Translations under genes and position numbers: made by a program
Assembly (NCBI GenBank): GCA_934045075.1
Contig: OW203725.1
Span: 20,222,214-20,286,213 of the forward strand
Reading direction: 5' to 3'
Length of the DNA: 64,000 nt
Source of the DNA: Yponomeuta sedellus
Lineage: Eukaryota > Arthropoda > Insecta > Lepidoptera > Yponomeutidae
The notes under the pieces: model-generated
Seen by the model: the letters and a program-made list of their open reading frames with translations, nothing else
Database searches by the model: none
What the model was told of the DNA's origin: nothing
Shown: positions 54,308 through 64,000 of the stretch, in pieces
How the letters are laid out: the number at the start of each line of letters is the position of its first letter
Position numbering within the stretch: position 1 is the stretch's first letter

Positions 54308-55138
54308 ATTAGGAGTAATGAGCGCACTCTATTGGCGTATCCGATTTAATTGAAATCATTGATTTTATGCCTAGAGGATGTCAAGCCAATTGTAAAGGTA
54401 ATACTTAGGTATGGATTTGTTTCTGTGATGTGTATTGTAAATGTTATTCTTTTTTTACCACATTACTTATTTTTTTATTCAAATATAGGTACATAACATA
54501 CAAGTATTTTCATATCGAGATCCGGTAAAATGCTTCATTTGTAAATTCTTAACTTAAATATTTAGAAATTGTAAATGTAAATTTACAATTTCTAGATAAA
54601 CAAGTACTTTGGTAGATAGATAATGAAAAAACGCATTAAGTTTTTCCGATCATGAAAAAAAATATTCGCAAAGATATTCAATATGTTTCTATGAGTCGGT
54701 ATTGTAAAAAAGAAAAATGGGTACCTACTTTTGTAGCATTATTGACTACGTAATCTTTAACAAGTAATATACAGCTTCAAACACAATAGATTAAAAATGA
54801 GTTTGGTAACTTTGATGTACTTGGTAGCGGAAGGAAGATTGAAAGAGTACATGGACCGCTAATCGGCCCTTACATTTTTGCTGCAAAGTCACTGGTAACG
54901 TGATAAAACAGATTGGACATGATGTGTAGGGGTTGATGTGCTGTTGGAAGTACACTCTACTAACTTCGTCCTTGATTTTTTGAACTAAAACTTTCGTAAG
55001 CACAATACATTGTAGACTTTTAGTCCGGATTTCGTCCTTGATTGTTGTTAGCATAATAAGAAAGTAAGTTTTTCTTTTTCATGTCATTGTACAGAAAACG
55101 CCACTGGTTATGCAATAACATTCATATTGACTCGTAAC

Positions 55139-55308
55139 TACATTGTACAGTTGTTGCGGGTTCGAATCCCGGCATGGGTGAAATTTTTAGCCTCTAAATA
55201 GGTTTTTACATTGTACAATTCGTTATCAACCCTTGTATGTCCCCACTGCTGGGGCACGGGTCTCTTCCTGCATCGCAGGAAGGTACACAATTGTACATTG
55301 TACAATTG
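55139..55308. mobile_element. two adjacent SINE pieces sharing one target
   Basis: A SINE-F end piece (about 55153-55206, plus) and a SINE-5S tail (about 55222-55293, minus) are separated and flanked by three copies of 'acattgtaca.tt' (55140, 55208, 55295). Confidence 0.75.
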
Positions 55309-55491
55309 TTTCTTTTCTTTCAATAAAGAAGAATAAAATAAAATACTTGAAACGCTCAAAAATTTACGATCGAATGAATTTGAGAAAGAAGTTACGAAGT
55401 TTTTTGCATCAAAGTGCACGTCAATGGCCCGAGGGATGAACATTGCGGCGTATTTTACGCCAAATAACTTTTTCTTCGGCAAGGCACAAAG

Positions 55492-55630
55492 TTCTTCTTC
55501 TTCTTAAAGTACCTTTCCATCACTGGAGTTGGCAGTCAGCTCTTTACAACGGTATCTGTCCATGTCCAGTGCAAATCAGAACGGCGCCTCCGCGGTTTTA
55601 ACACCGGTCCACTCTTTGATATGGCAAAAG
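55492..55630 (-). repeat. probable LINE 3' end with (gaa)n tail
   Basis: 'cttcttcttcttaaagtacc' and 'ggcgcctccgcggttttaac'. Style as LINE-epsilon but a different sequence; no firm coding match. Confidence 0.4.
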
Positions 55631-56490
55631 TAAGTAAGTAAGATTTATTGAACTAACTTAGTTACAGCAGCAGTTTGACATAATTAATTAATTAACAACC
55701 ATAACAACTTTCTCCTGCCCAACCTTCTTTTTCCTCGCCCATCATAATGGTTAGCTACAAAGTTACCTTAAAAATATATTTTAAAAGACCCCTTTAAACG
55801 AAGGTACTGGCTAAGCTTTGACTGAAGATTCTTTGTTGGGAAATTCTGTTTCCTTATTGTTTGCAGTAACTAGGTATTTTAGTATATACCACGAAAAATA
55901 AATAGAACAAAGGGAAATTGAAATAAGAGACACAAATCGAATGAATGATCGAAATCCGTGACAGGTGGCGTTTGGTCTCTTCCGCTCGTTCCTGTGTCCT
56001 TTGAGGAAATTTCACAAGCAACTTACGACTCTAAAATAAATGACCCGGAACGGTTTCGTTTCTGAACCCTATTTATATGCCTACGACGACGTATGTTTGA
56101 TCCACAAAGAGCTTTTCTGAAAACAAAACAAGTACACAACAAAAAAAACTGTAATAATTTATTTTTTTTCATTCGTAATTTAATATTCATAAGCCGTAGA
56201 ATAAAATTATTATTATTATTAAAGTTCTTCATTAGACGAAACACATGTTTGGTACAAAGGCTGAGTGCTAAGTAGCATATTCGACGAGTCAAGCAGTCAG
56301 TTAGTTCTGAACTAAAAGCTATTATTTTCTTAATATGTTTCAGGAATTGCGCATCTTATCACGTTCTAGATTCATAATTCGCCAATAGCTAGCCACCAAA
56401 AACATTCTGTAAAAATTTGCCAAGTCTCGCCAGATCTCCGGCTCTAATCTTTCAGTCACTGCCCACAGCTTGGTGAATGTCGTCGCTCTG

Positions 56491-56801
56491 AGTGCTTAGT
56501 GCGAGTGCGAGTTAGACAGATCCAATCGAATAACTTTACTACCGCGTTAATCGAGCATTGAGTAGTGAGTATGAGTAAGTTAACCGTTCGAACTGGCAAA
56601 ACGCTGTCACAGTAAAACTCGCACTCGCGTTTATTCGTGTTTTGGCTGGTAAACGTGTTCACTTCTCAACGTAAACCATTACAACTCGCACTCAGCAATT
56701 TTAATTTCCATACTTGTCGCTAGGTGGCGCTTCCTCGATGCCATAGAAATTAGAGTTTACGTTAACGCGATCGAGTAGTTAAAAAACTCGCACTAAGCAC
56801 T
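56491..56801. mobile_element. MITE with 'agtgcttagtgcgag' ends, copy 2
   Basis: Near-identical to 37569-37873. Flanked by CTG on both sides (3-bp duplication), as in some PIF/Harbinger-type elements. Confidence 0.85.
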
Positions 56802-57006
56802 CTGGTCCCAGGGCGTCGTACGCTACGTTTGCCGATTCGCGGTCTTCACTGAAGATCAAGTCCACCCCAACGGTTAGCGGTCCTGCGGCAGGTATGACCC
56901 GCCCACTGCCACTTCAATTTGGTAATCCGTTGAGCTATGTCGATCGCTTTAGTCGACTTACCGAGTAGATACTTACCGTATGGCATATACATCCTCATAT
57001 CTATTT

Positions 57007-57150
57007 TTCTTCGTCGTCATCAGGCTATACTAATCCACTGTTGGACATAGCCCTCCCCTTACGAGCGCTATAGCGCCCTGTCTTCAGCTTGCCACATCCA
57101 GCCTCTGCCTGCAGTTTTTCGCAGATCGTCATCCCACCTGGTCGGAGGTC
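57007..57150 (-). pseudogene. LINE-epsilon 3' end
   Basis: 'ctatactaatccactgttgg' in reverse gives a QQWI-type C-terminus; upstream 'catcccacctggtcggagg' corresponds to a PTRWDD-type motif. Confidence 0.7.
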
Positions 57151-57169
57151 GGTACCTATTTATGTAATT

Positions 57170-57346
57170 TAAAAACCTATTTAGAGGTTAAAATAATAAT
57201 TAAATAATAATAATTTCACCCATTCCGGGATTCGAACCCGCAACCTCTGGCTATCCGTGCCAGCGCTCTACCAATTGAGCCCATGGGCGACTCACCGGCA
57301 TCAGTGAAATTTCGAACCTCTTTACACTATTCTCTGTATTACGTAC
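57170..57346 (-). mobile_element. SINE-F copy with 12-bp duplication
   Basis: Simple (not folded) copy: 'acctatttagaggttaaaat' to 'ctctgtattacgtac' in reverse, with full tRNA-like module. ATTTATGTAATT at 57158-57169 and 57347-57358 defines the core unit ends. Confidence 0.92.
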
Positions 57347-57584
57347 ATTTATGTAATTACAATGATTCTATAATTTATCTATGCTTCTATCATTTCTATG
57401 TTTACTTCGTGCCGTTACTTTGTAGTTCAATATGTGATGCTTTGTATACGCATTTGTACACCTGCATATTCATGTTTGTGATGTTACTATGGCACAGGGT
57501 GTCCTAGTTTGGGACCAGATCTTGTGACTGTGCTGTGTGGAAGTTGTTACTAACAGTAATTATATTGTATATACATATATAGAT

Positions 57585-57700
57585 AGACATAGAGAACACT
57601 TTATTACACAAATTACTTAATCTAAGAGTACATATGGCTGCCTTATCACTAAAAGTGATCTGTTCCACACCACCTTTGGATGGATTGGGCATTGGAGAAG
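57585..57700 (-). mobile_element. LINE 3' UTR, minus copy
   Basis: 'tagagaacactttattacac' and 'ccacctttggatggattggg', the 10831 family. 57465-57550 is another LINE tail in plus orientation. Confidence 0.7.
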
Positions 57701-58336
57701 GAAGTAGATATATTTACAAACATACAAAATAACTATTACAGAGGTATGTATATAAGTACATGCCTAAATGACAGTGTAGTATATAGTATCTTATACCATG
57801 CACAGGTGTATAGTCGATAGAACGTCAACCTATATACGGACGACTTTGCAACAAAACTGTATAGCTTGACCCGCTGTCGACTGTACACCTGTATCGTATC
57901 CATGGATTTAATATCTTTACACAGAGCAGGTACAAAATCGTGCTCACTGATGTGCGATGGCCTTTCTCTATGTTTAGACGGTTGTTTGCAGGGTGAGGGG
58001 CGTCGGCTAGTAGCAGGTAGGTGCGGCCCGAAAGGCCCCTGACTGTTTTGTTTCTATTTACATAAATCGGCAATTAACACTCACAACATTGACATATTCT
58101 CGGACTACTGTGCAAAGTTTAAAAGCAGTATATTGTCCGCCCTCTGAAGCTTAGACCATTTTTTTATTTTAAGAATGAGAAAAATTAAAGGAAAGGTTAC
58201 AATGACTTACATTTTTGTACGACAACAAAAACGTAATTTCATGTGACTACTACAATAACTAGACAATCACAATCTGTATTTATAGTTAGTAGGCCCGTGC
58301 CTCCTGCAAAAGGCAGAGTATAATCTTATAAGTATC

Positions 58337-58395
58337 TTAAAAAACCTATTTTTTTATTTTTAATGCGCTAACTCGTGCATTAAAAATAAAAATAG
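58337..58395. mobile_element. SINE-F terminal hairpin only
   Basis: 'atttttaatgcgctaactcg' mirrors 'gcattaaaaataaaaatag'. 'cttataagtatc' occurs on both sides (at least 12-bp duplication). Confidence 0.75.
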
Positions 58396-58724
58396 TATAA
58401 TCTTATAAGTATCGTTAATTACTTAAATTAAGAAACTGTAAAACCACCTTATACTATATTTATACGTTAAGTTCTCAAGCAACTTAATACTACTTAATAG
58501 CGGTGCATGTTGTGGTTGCCTGTAAGTGAGATAACACTTAGCTTATTTTTCGTCTATGGTTTATTGTGAAAGAATCGGCGTATTTCTTGTTGGTAGTCCT
58601 AGTAAATGTAATGATGAAATGAAAATGAAATAAATTGAGAATCTTTTGTCGCAATTCCAAGCGCTGTTCAACGGTCGGTGGATCACTTACCTACATTCAA
58701 GACGCCTTAGATTGCAACCCCAGG

Positions 58725-59230
58725 CATGTACCAATAACTTTGTTTTCAAAGCTACTTCCATTACGTAGTAAGTAGCTTTGTCTTTGCTAAAGTTATTGGT
58801 ATATGAATTTGTAGTAGCAATGGTATCAACCCTTTATATGTCCCCACTGCTGGAGCACCGGTCTCTTCCTGCATCGCAGGAAGGCTAGGCCATGCTCCAC
58901 CACGGAGCCAACTCCAGGTCGGTGGAGGATTTTAAGACACGCTGTAGTAGCAATACTCGCTAACCGTGAAGGGATGCTTGAAAGGAGCCTCCCCGAACGA
59001 CGTACTTTCTGAGCCCGTACGTCTGGAGTACCCTGGGCGACAATCAGTGAATCCCTTACGCTGATTGGCACATCCTTTTACCACGATGGCTTGCTATGGC
59101 CACGCTAAAATAAGACCTTGAAGGAAGACATTGTGAGGAACCTGAGTGTCTGATAATAATATGTTCACGTACCTTAGCGCTAGAAATTACCAATCTGCAG
59201 CCCACCGCAGATTGGTAATTTCAAGCGCTG
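58725..59230. mobile_element. SINE-B, SINE-5S tail and repeat D mosaic
   Basis: 58730-58800 is a palindrome of the SINE-B body ('taccaataactttg' / 'caaagttattggta'-like). 58818-58935 is a SINE-5S tail, minus. 58945-59105 is repeat D, minus. 59105-59230 is SINE-B body ending in a palindrome 'attaccaatctgc' / 'gcagattggtaat'. Confidence 0.7.
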
Positions 59231-59239
59231 GGTATATTT

Positions 59240-59870
59240 CCATGTGCGTGATGCCCTTACTTACTTAGTCCTGGTTACTATTGCACAGAGAATTCTAGTT
59301 TGGTACCAGAACAAGTTGTAATGTGTGGGAGTTATGTTTGGTATTGCGACTTAATTATTTTTTGTTAATTTTTTAATTGTTTGATAAACTAATTTAGGAA
59401 TTTACGCAGTTAGATAATGTCGCTGTCTGATAAATGATGCTCAATACCAATGTGTAATATTGAATTGACATTATTCTATGTTGTACAATGATTTAATAAA
59501 GTATGCGATAATCTGAGACAAAACTTAGAAATAACTCTGTAAATACATTTAATATTTATTAGGATTGTATCGACAAATGTCTCCATAAATTTCTAAACCA
59601 CACCATAATATTGTGAACCATTTGATGTCACCTGCAAGTCTGAAACAATAAAGACGAATCGGAATAAACATTTTGTATTTTGTATTGAATGAATTCAGCA
59701 TTATCGCTGCTATCTGCCGGTTTCTGAAATGTTAATTTCACTAATTAAACTTTAACAAATAGTAGAGCAAAAGCTTTCTTAAAAAAAACTAGCGTTGAGA
59801 CTAATATTCTAAAGAAAACACAAGTGATCAATCAAGGGCATCGCAATCAACCAACGGGTCTTAATATTAA
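59240..59870. other. LINE-tail fragment then unassigned DNA
   Basis: 'ggttactattgcacagag' and 'tagtttggtaccag' near 59270-59310 match the tail seen near 57490. The rest is AT-rich with nothing recognised. Confidence 0.4.
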
Positions 59871-59879
59871 ATGAGAGTA

Positions 59880-60361
59880 AGAGAATCGGACGTCAATATT
59901 TGCAGCTTAATCACGCCTTTTTGAAGTGCCGCCAGTCTACTCGGGACTTGTTACAAGCGTCGCGAACAGCCCGCGCATGCGCGGCCACCAGCCACCGCCG
60001 TCCAGCTACCCCGCGGCAGAGCTTCACCGACGCCGACGGCTACCGGCCGGTCCATCACCGCCTCACTAGCCACCACTCACCATGGCAAACTTACTTTTGG
60101 AAAACATACAATTTTCTGTATGAACCTCTTTTGTTTCTTAAGTGCCAGTGTCTTTGTGATTCTTTACCTACGCGTCGCTTAGTATTAGTGTCCTCAGTGT
60201 TACTTGTTGTCTTAGGAAAAGTCTGTGTCAATTCTCGTGGTGTGTTAGGTACCTGTAGCTAAGTATACGTTAGGAAACATGTTAGGAAAGTAGATAAAGT
60301 TCACTGAGGAGCGATTGTTGGTGCCGGGCATAGTTGACTCTTCAGCCGATCTCCTGATTTG
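59880..60361 (+). promoter_or_regulatory. CpG-rich island with possible first exon
   Basis: 59930-60080 is strongly GC/CpG-rich in an AT-rich context and does not match any repeat here. An arthropod initiator TCAGT occurs at 60194-60198 and a strong donor-like TTTG|GTAAGTAG at 60361/60362. A 120-codon open frame from 59900 shows no known domain. It may be a noncoding first exon of a gene to the right; unproven. Confidence 0.35.
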
Positions 60362-60492
60362 GTAAGTAGCAACGTATTTTCTTTGATTCCTGTTAAATAA
60401 TACGGTCTGAAATAAAGCCAACAGTTAATCAACGATCAAACGATAACTATTTACGTGTGTATGTAATTTTGTATAAAGGTACGTCGGTAATG

Positions 60493-60540
60493 AAGGTAAT
60501 TACGTTTTACGTAAAAAATAACCGCGATTAGACCCGTTTG
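60493..60540. repeat. end of the 2200-family MITE
   Basis: 'aaggtaattacgttttac' and 'accgcgattagacccgtttg'. Confidence 0.65.
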
Positions 60541-61145
60541 AACCCGTAAAGATTATTACGCTGAAGGCTGTACAGTCCACAGCAAGTAAAACGTTAATGT
60601 TACCGATCAGGTGCATGTATGTAAAGGTTGATGTGTGTGGACTGTATCTGCACTAAAACGGAAGACAAACCCTTCTCAATTTCAGTGCAGTAAACATTAT
60701 AGTGCAAATAAATTTTCATTTCTTTTCTCATCAGTGCGGACTTGCAAAGTGATTAAATGGGTTAAAAGAAATGAGGACTTGCGTGTAACTAACATTGAAG
60801 TGACGTTACTTTTATGTCACATATATGAAGACATAGAAAATCTCAAGATTTTTCAAGGCTTTCAGGTGTCCCAAAAACGTGAAAAATCAAATTACCGTGG
60901 CAATAAAAACCGTAATAGATTTAGTTTCTTCACTGAATTGTAAGCGTTTTTTATAAGGGTGTAAATGCATCAAAAGATTTTTTACCAGACAACTCAATTA
61001 AGTAAACGCATTACAGCCCGATTGGCACGGTGTGTATTTGTACCACGTGACCAAATTGACTTTTATACAGGTATGAGTCGTAGAGAAAAAAGTTTACCTA
61101 CGACGTTTAGCTACCTTTTGACATGGCTTCTCTCATTATATTAAA
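60541..61145. other. no recognised gene
   Basis: An open frame of 102 codons (60635-60943) has no recognisable domain, signal or homologue. Left uncalled. Confidence 0.4.
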
Positions 61146-61151
61146 ACATAG

Positions 61152-61236
61152 TAATCGCGATTTTTTATAGGGTAAAACGTTGGAAAATAAGGTAATTACG
61201 TTTTACCTAATAAATAATCGCGATTTGACCCGTTTA
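61152..61236. mobile_element. 2200-family MITE, minimal hairpin
   Basis: 'aatcgcgattttttatag' mirrors 'taaataatcgcgatt'; only the inverted ends and a short loop remain. Confidence 0.75.
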
Positions 61237-61252
61237 ATATATAAATATACAT

Positions 61253-61505
61253 TCTTCATCTTCTTCAGGCTATATTAGTCCACTGCTGGACATAGCCCTC
61301 CCCTGATGAGCGCAAGGTTGTGCCATCATTGGGGAGTAATGCCCATAATCGCCAAGCTGGGCATGCGGGTTGGGGATCGCAGTTCGGTGGAATTGAACTG
61401 CAGAGTTTTAATAGATAAATAGAGATAGATAGAGAACACTTTATTGTACATAAAAATGGAAATTACACAGATATTTCTTAACCTAAGAGTACAAACGGCC
61501 TAATA
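61253..61505 (-). mobile_element. LINE-epsilon end plus LINE 3' UTR
   Basis: 61253-61405: 'gctatattagtccactgctg' (C-terminus plus (gaa)n tail in reverse). 61425-61505: 'agatagagaacactttattg', the 10831 family in reverse. Confidence 0.7.
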
Positions 61506-61624
61506 TATATTAAAACATTTTTTGTGCAAGTTTTCCGTCGAAAAAAGAGCAAAAATACTTTTCAATAACTATTAACGTTCAAGACATAATTCAGACAACA
61601 AAGTGACAGCTATGAAATGAGTAC

Positions 61625-63161
61625 ATATCGCACTGCTATTACAATAGTGTCGTAACTCAAAATATGTCGAATTCAATATTAAATCATCAAAATATGCAGA
61701 ATTTTTTCTTCTATCCACCAATAAGACCGTGGTAAAAATAGTGCAAGAAATGTCTCCGAGATGGCGTTGTAAGTCACTATAGATGGCTGACCGGTAGTAA
61801 TAGTGGCACCCCCAACCAATACCGCGCCATTTTTAGTTGCCTTCATGACTCGGTAAGTGCGCACGTGTCGGTTCGACCGTTAGACCACACTAAGTCAAAT
61901 TGTTGCGGTATAGCTGACTCAGGTATGTGAGTTTTGTTTTTGCTATTTAAAGTTAACACATTATAGGTGACTTAATTGTTTAAGAAGGTATAAACACGTA
62001 CGCGTTATTTTTAGTTCCTTCATTATAGTTGATTCATACTTTTGTAAGTTCAAATAACAATTTAAAGATAGAACGTTCTTGTTGGTTTATTTAATACTTT
62101 TAGACATAATACACTATTGGTGGTTCAAAACTTTTATTACATTTTTTGGTTTATAATCTTAAAACTATAGGCGTTTCATGTTTATAGTTTACTTAGTTGG
62201 ATAGCATGGTTAATTAAATTTACAGTAGTAGCTAAATAATCATTTATTTTTCGTGTAAATAGTCTTTTTTTAGTTAATACACTACAGATGATTTTTAGGT
62301 TATGCTTAATTTCTATTCAGAAAAAACAATCGTTTTCGTTTTAGATTAATCATGCAGCGTGGTCGATTATTGGTTTTGATGGCGAAGAGCTCCTCTTCGA
62401 GTTTGTTCTTCGAGTAGTGCGGACCAGGAAACCGTAAGTCAAGACCACTCTGCTAGTGGTTCAGCAGTTCAAGAGGTTCCCGAGCTTCTTCGGAATCGTG
62501 TCTTTGTTTAGATATTTGTTTAGACATGTTTAGATTCCGCCTTTTTATGAAGACTGCATTTTGTAAGGATGTACATTTATTTGTTAACTTAAGCTTAAGA
62601 ACAATGTATGATCCGTTATAAGGCTAATGTGATTTAAGTGTAGTTCAAAACGACAGATATTTTGTTACCTGTTTTTATATAAGCTGAGATTTTCCGTGTT
62701 TTTTAATAAACATAATATGGATACATAGTGTGTGTTTAATATTTCGTTTTATTTTGTAACTACCTGAATAAAGTGGTCATTTAAATTATGTTTATGAAAG
62801 CAAATAAAGTTGAGGAAATGACGCAACTACAAATTAATTTTTAAAATTTAAATCTAACTAATCATCAAAACTTGCAGTAACAAAAAAATTTTTTTCAATA
62901 AGTACTCAATTAAAAATGATTCAGCGTTTTAGCATACTTTTTCAGAACAATAGTGTGTTAATTCAAAAATCCACAGTCTATCATTAACGGTAACTTATTT
63001 TAATTATTTTTAAGTATGAATGTGCTATGGATCAAACAAGAAAAGATAGAGTACTTAATTTTTTTTTAAGGCTAAACTAGGAAGCCTGTAATCTGTTTTT
63101 TGCTATTTCTGAAAAACTACACTTTTTGAGTTACGACACTATTGTAATAGCAGTGCGATAT
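61625..63161. mobile_element. 1.5-kb noncoding element with perfect 38-bp inverted ends
   Basis: 61625-61662 and 63124-63161 are exact inverted copies ('gcactgctattacaatagtg' in the middle). No transposase is seen inside. 62330-62540 is less AT-rich ('cgaagagctcctcttcgag') and 'aataaacataatatgg' near 62706 resembles a polyadenylation site. Could be a non-autonomous DNA transposon. Confidence 0.6.
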
Positions 63162-63348
63162 AAACTTTCACACCCTAGCTCCTTATTCAGTTGTATTACG
63201 AGCCACTTTGCTATTAAAATATTCAGATCGGACTGCTTTTCTATGTATCTACACAACGATAATTTACCAAGACAGAATCAGCCGGGCTACCTTATTAGTT
63301 TTGTTGCCATGTCTCCTGTAACGCGACTACGTAGGTATGTCGAGAGTA

Positions 63349-63743
63349 ATGGCGGTTCGATATCAACCCTTGTATGTCCCCACTGCTGAGGCACGGGTCT
63401 CTTGCTACATCGCAGAAAACTCAGGCCATACTCCACCACGGGGGCCAAGTCCGGGTTGGTGGAGGATTGTATTGTAAGACATTGACGGGCCTTACTGTCA
63501 GAAGTTATCAAACCACCCATGAGGCCTCTGACATGGCTTAACGTCTGCCATTACACGACACCCGGCTCCAACGGCTTAACGTGCCTTGCGAAGCACGGAA
63601 GTGCTCGGAAAAATGCCACTAGCGGTAGTTGTGGGACGGTCACCCATCCTGCACCTGACCGCACCTGTTGTTGCTTCAAGTCCAAGTGATTGATTCCAAT
63701 CACTCGGCTCGACTAGGCCACGACCGCTCCGAGCGCAAGTAGA
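63349..63743 (-). mobile_element. SINE-5S, full length, 24-bp duplication
   Basis: Complete element in reverse, from tail 'tgtatgtccccactgctgag' to head 'ggctcgactaggccacgacc'. Flanking 63325-63348 and 63744-63767 match over 24 bp with one difference. This fixes the element ends. Confidence 0.92.
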
Positions 63744-63767
63744 GACTACGTAGGTAAGTCGAGAGTA

Positions 63768-64000
63768 CTGTCGATTGTACCTACTTTATATAGAGTAAAC
63801 TCCAGATTTATATGCTCATAAATATCTCGATGAGCCTTCAATAAACAACACAATGTGCTACTATGACCACATCTATCTATCCAGTCTATCCACACTATTC
63901 ACTACATATTCACTAAACTATTCAAGCTACGTACACTGTTATTAATATCTATTATTATTATTTTTTAATCTTTATTTAAGGGTTTGGTACACAACGTGAC
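63768..64000. other. right edge, no feature recognised
   Basis: AT-rich, no repeat or frame of note. Confidence 0.4.

Noticed and set aside
60635..60943. 102-codon open frame, plus
   Set aside because: No domain, signal peptide or homologue recognised; left uncalled.

Overview
The window looks like lepidopteran nuclear DNA: AT-rich, intron-bearing, and crowded with short, 5'-truncated retroelements and inverted-repeat transposons. Many elements resemble families known from moths and butterflies (LINE reverse-transcriptase C-termini, tRNA-headed SINEs, a 5S rRNA-derived SINE like HaSE3 of Helicoverpa, mariner). The species cannot be named from sequence alone.

Only one intact protein-coding gene is supported: a Wnt ligand on the minus strand (29463-30597), best matched to Wnt9 (orthologue of Drosophila Wnt4). 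Its true start is a small separate exon coding a signal peptide (30597-30521), joined over a 109-bp phase-2 intron to one exon holding the whole cysteine-rich domain. Six AGATGGCG-type motifs lie just beyond its 3' end (29026-29337). In many arthropods Wnt9 sits beside wg/Wnt6/Wnt10; no second Wnt gene is visible here, so both flanks are probably intergenic.

Layout. 0-10 kb: mostly unassigned DNA with one LINE tail, two SINE fragments and MITEs. 10-16 kb: dense SINE/LINE cluster. 15.8-16.9 kb: GC-rich LINE-like segment with two 174-bp tandem units. 17-21 kb: mainly single-copy-looking DNA. 21.5-22.2 kb: heat-shock-type promoter (three perfect HSF arrays plus TATAAATAG) ahead of a LINE-like tail. 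22.4-25 kb: LINE end, dead mariner, and an inverted-repeat element. 25-28.8 kb: SINEs, LINE end, and an LTR mini-element. 29-30.6 kb: Wnt gene. 31-40 kb: perfect hairpins, LINE ends and MITEs. 40-58 kb: heaviest nesting, including a 5S-type SINE with an internal segment amplified to 8 x 100 bp. 58-64 kb: more repeats, a CpG-rich possible first exon near 60 kb, and a 1.5-kb element flanked by perfect 38-bp inverted repeats.

The strongest new signals are: (1) a SINE family with a tRNA-like module, here called SINE-F, whose copies repeatedly sit as fold-back (inverted) structures between 12-bp target duplications; (2) the heat-shock promoter cluster; (3) the 5S-derived SINE family and the 100-bp satellite born inside one copy. 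Names SINE-F, SINE-5S, SINE-B, SINE-C and LINE-alpha to LINE-epsilon are labels used only in this report.
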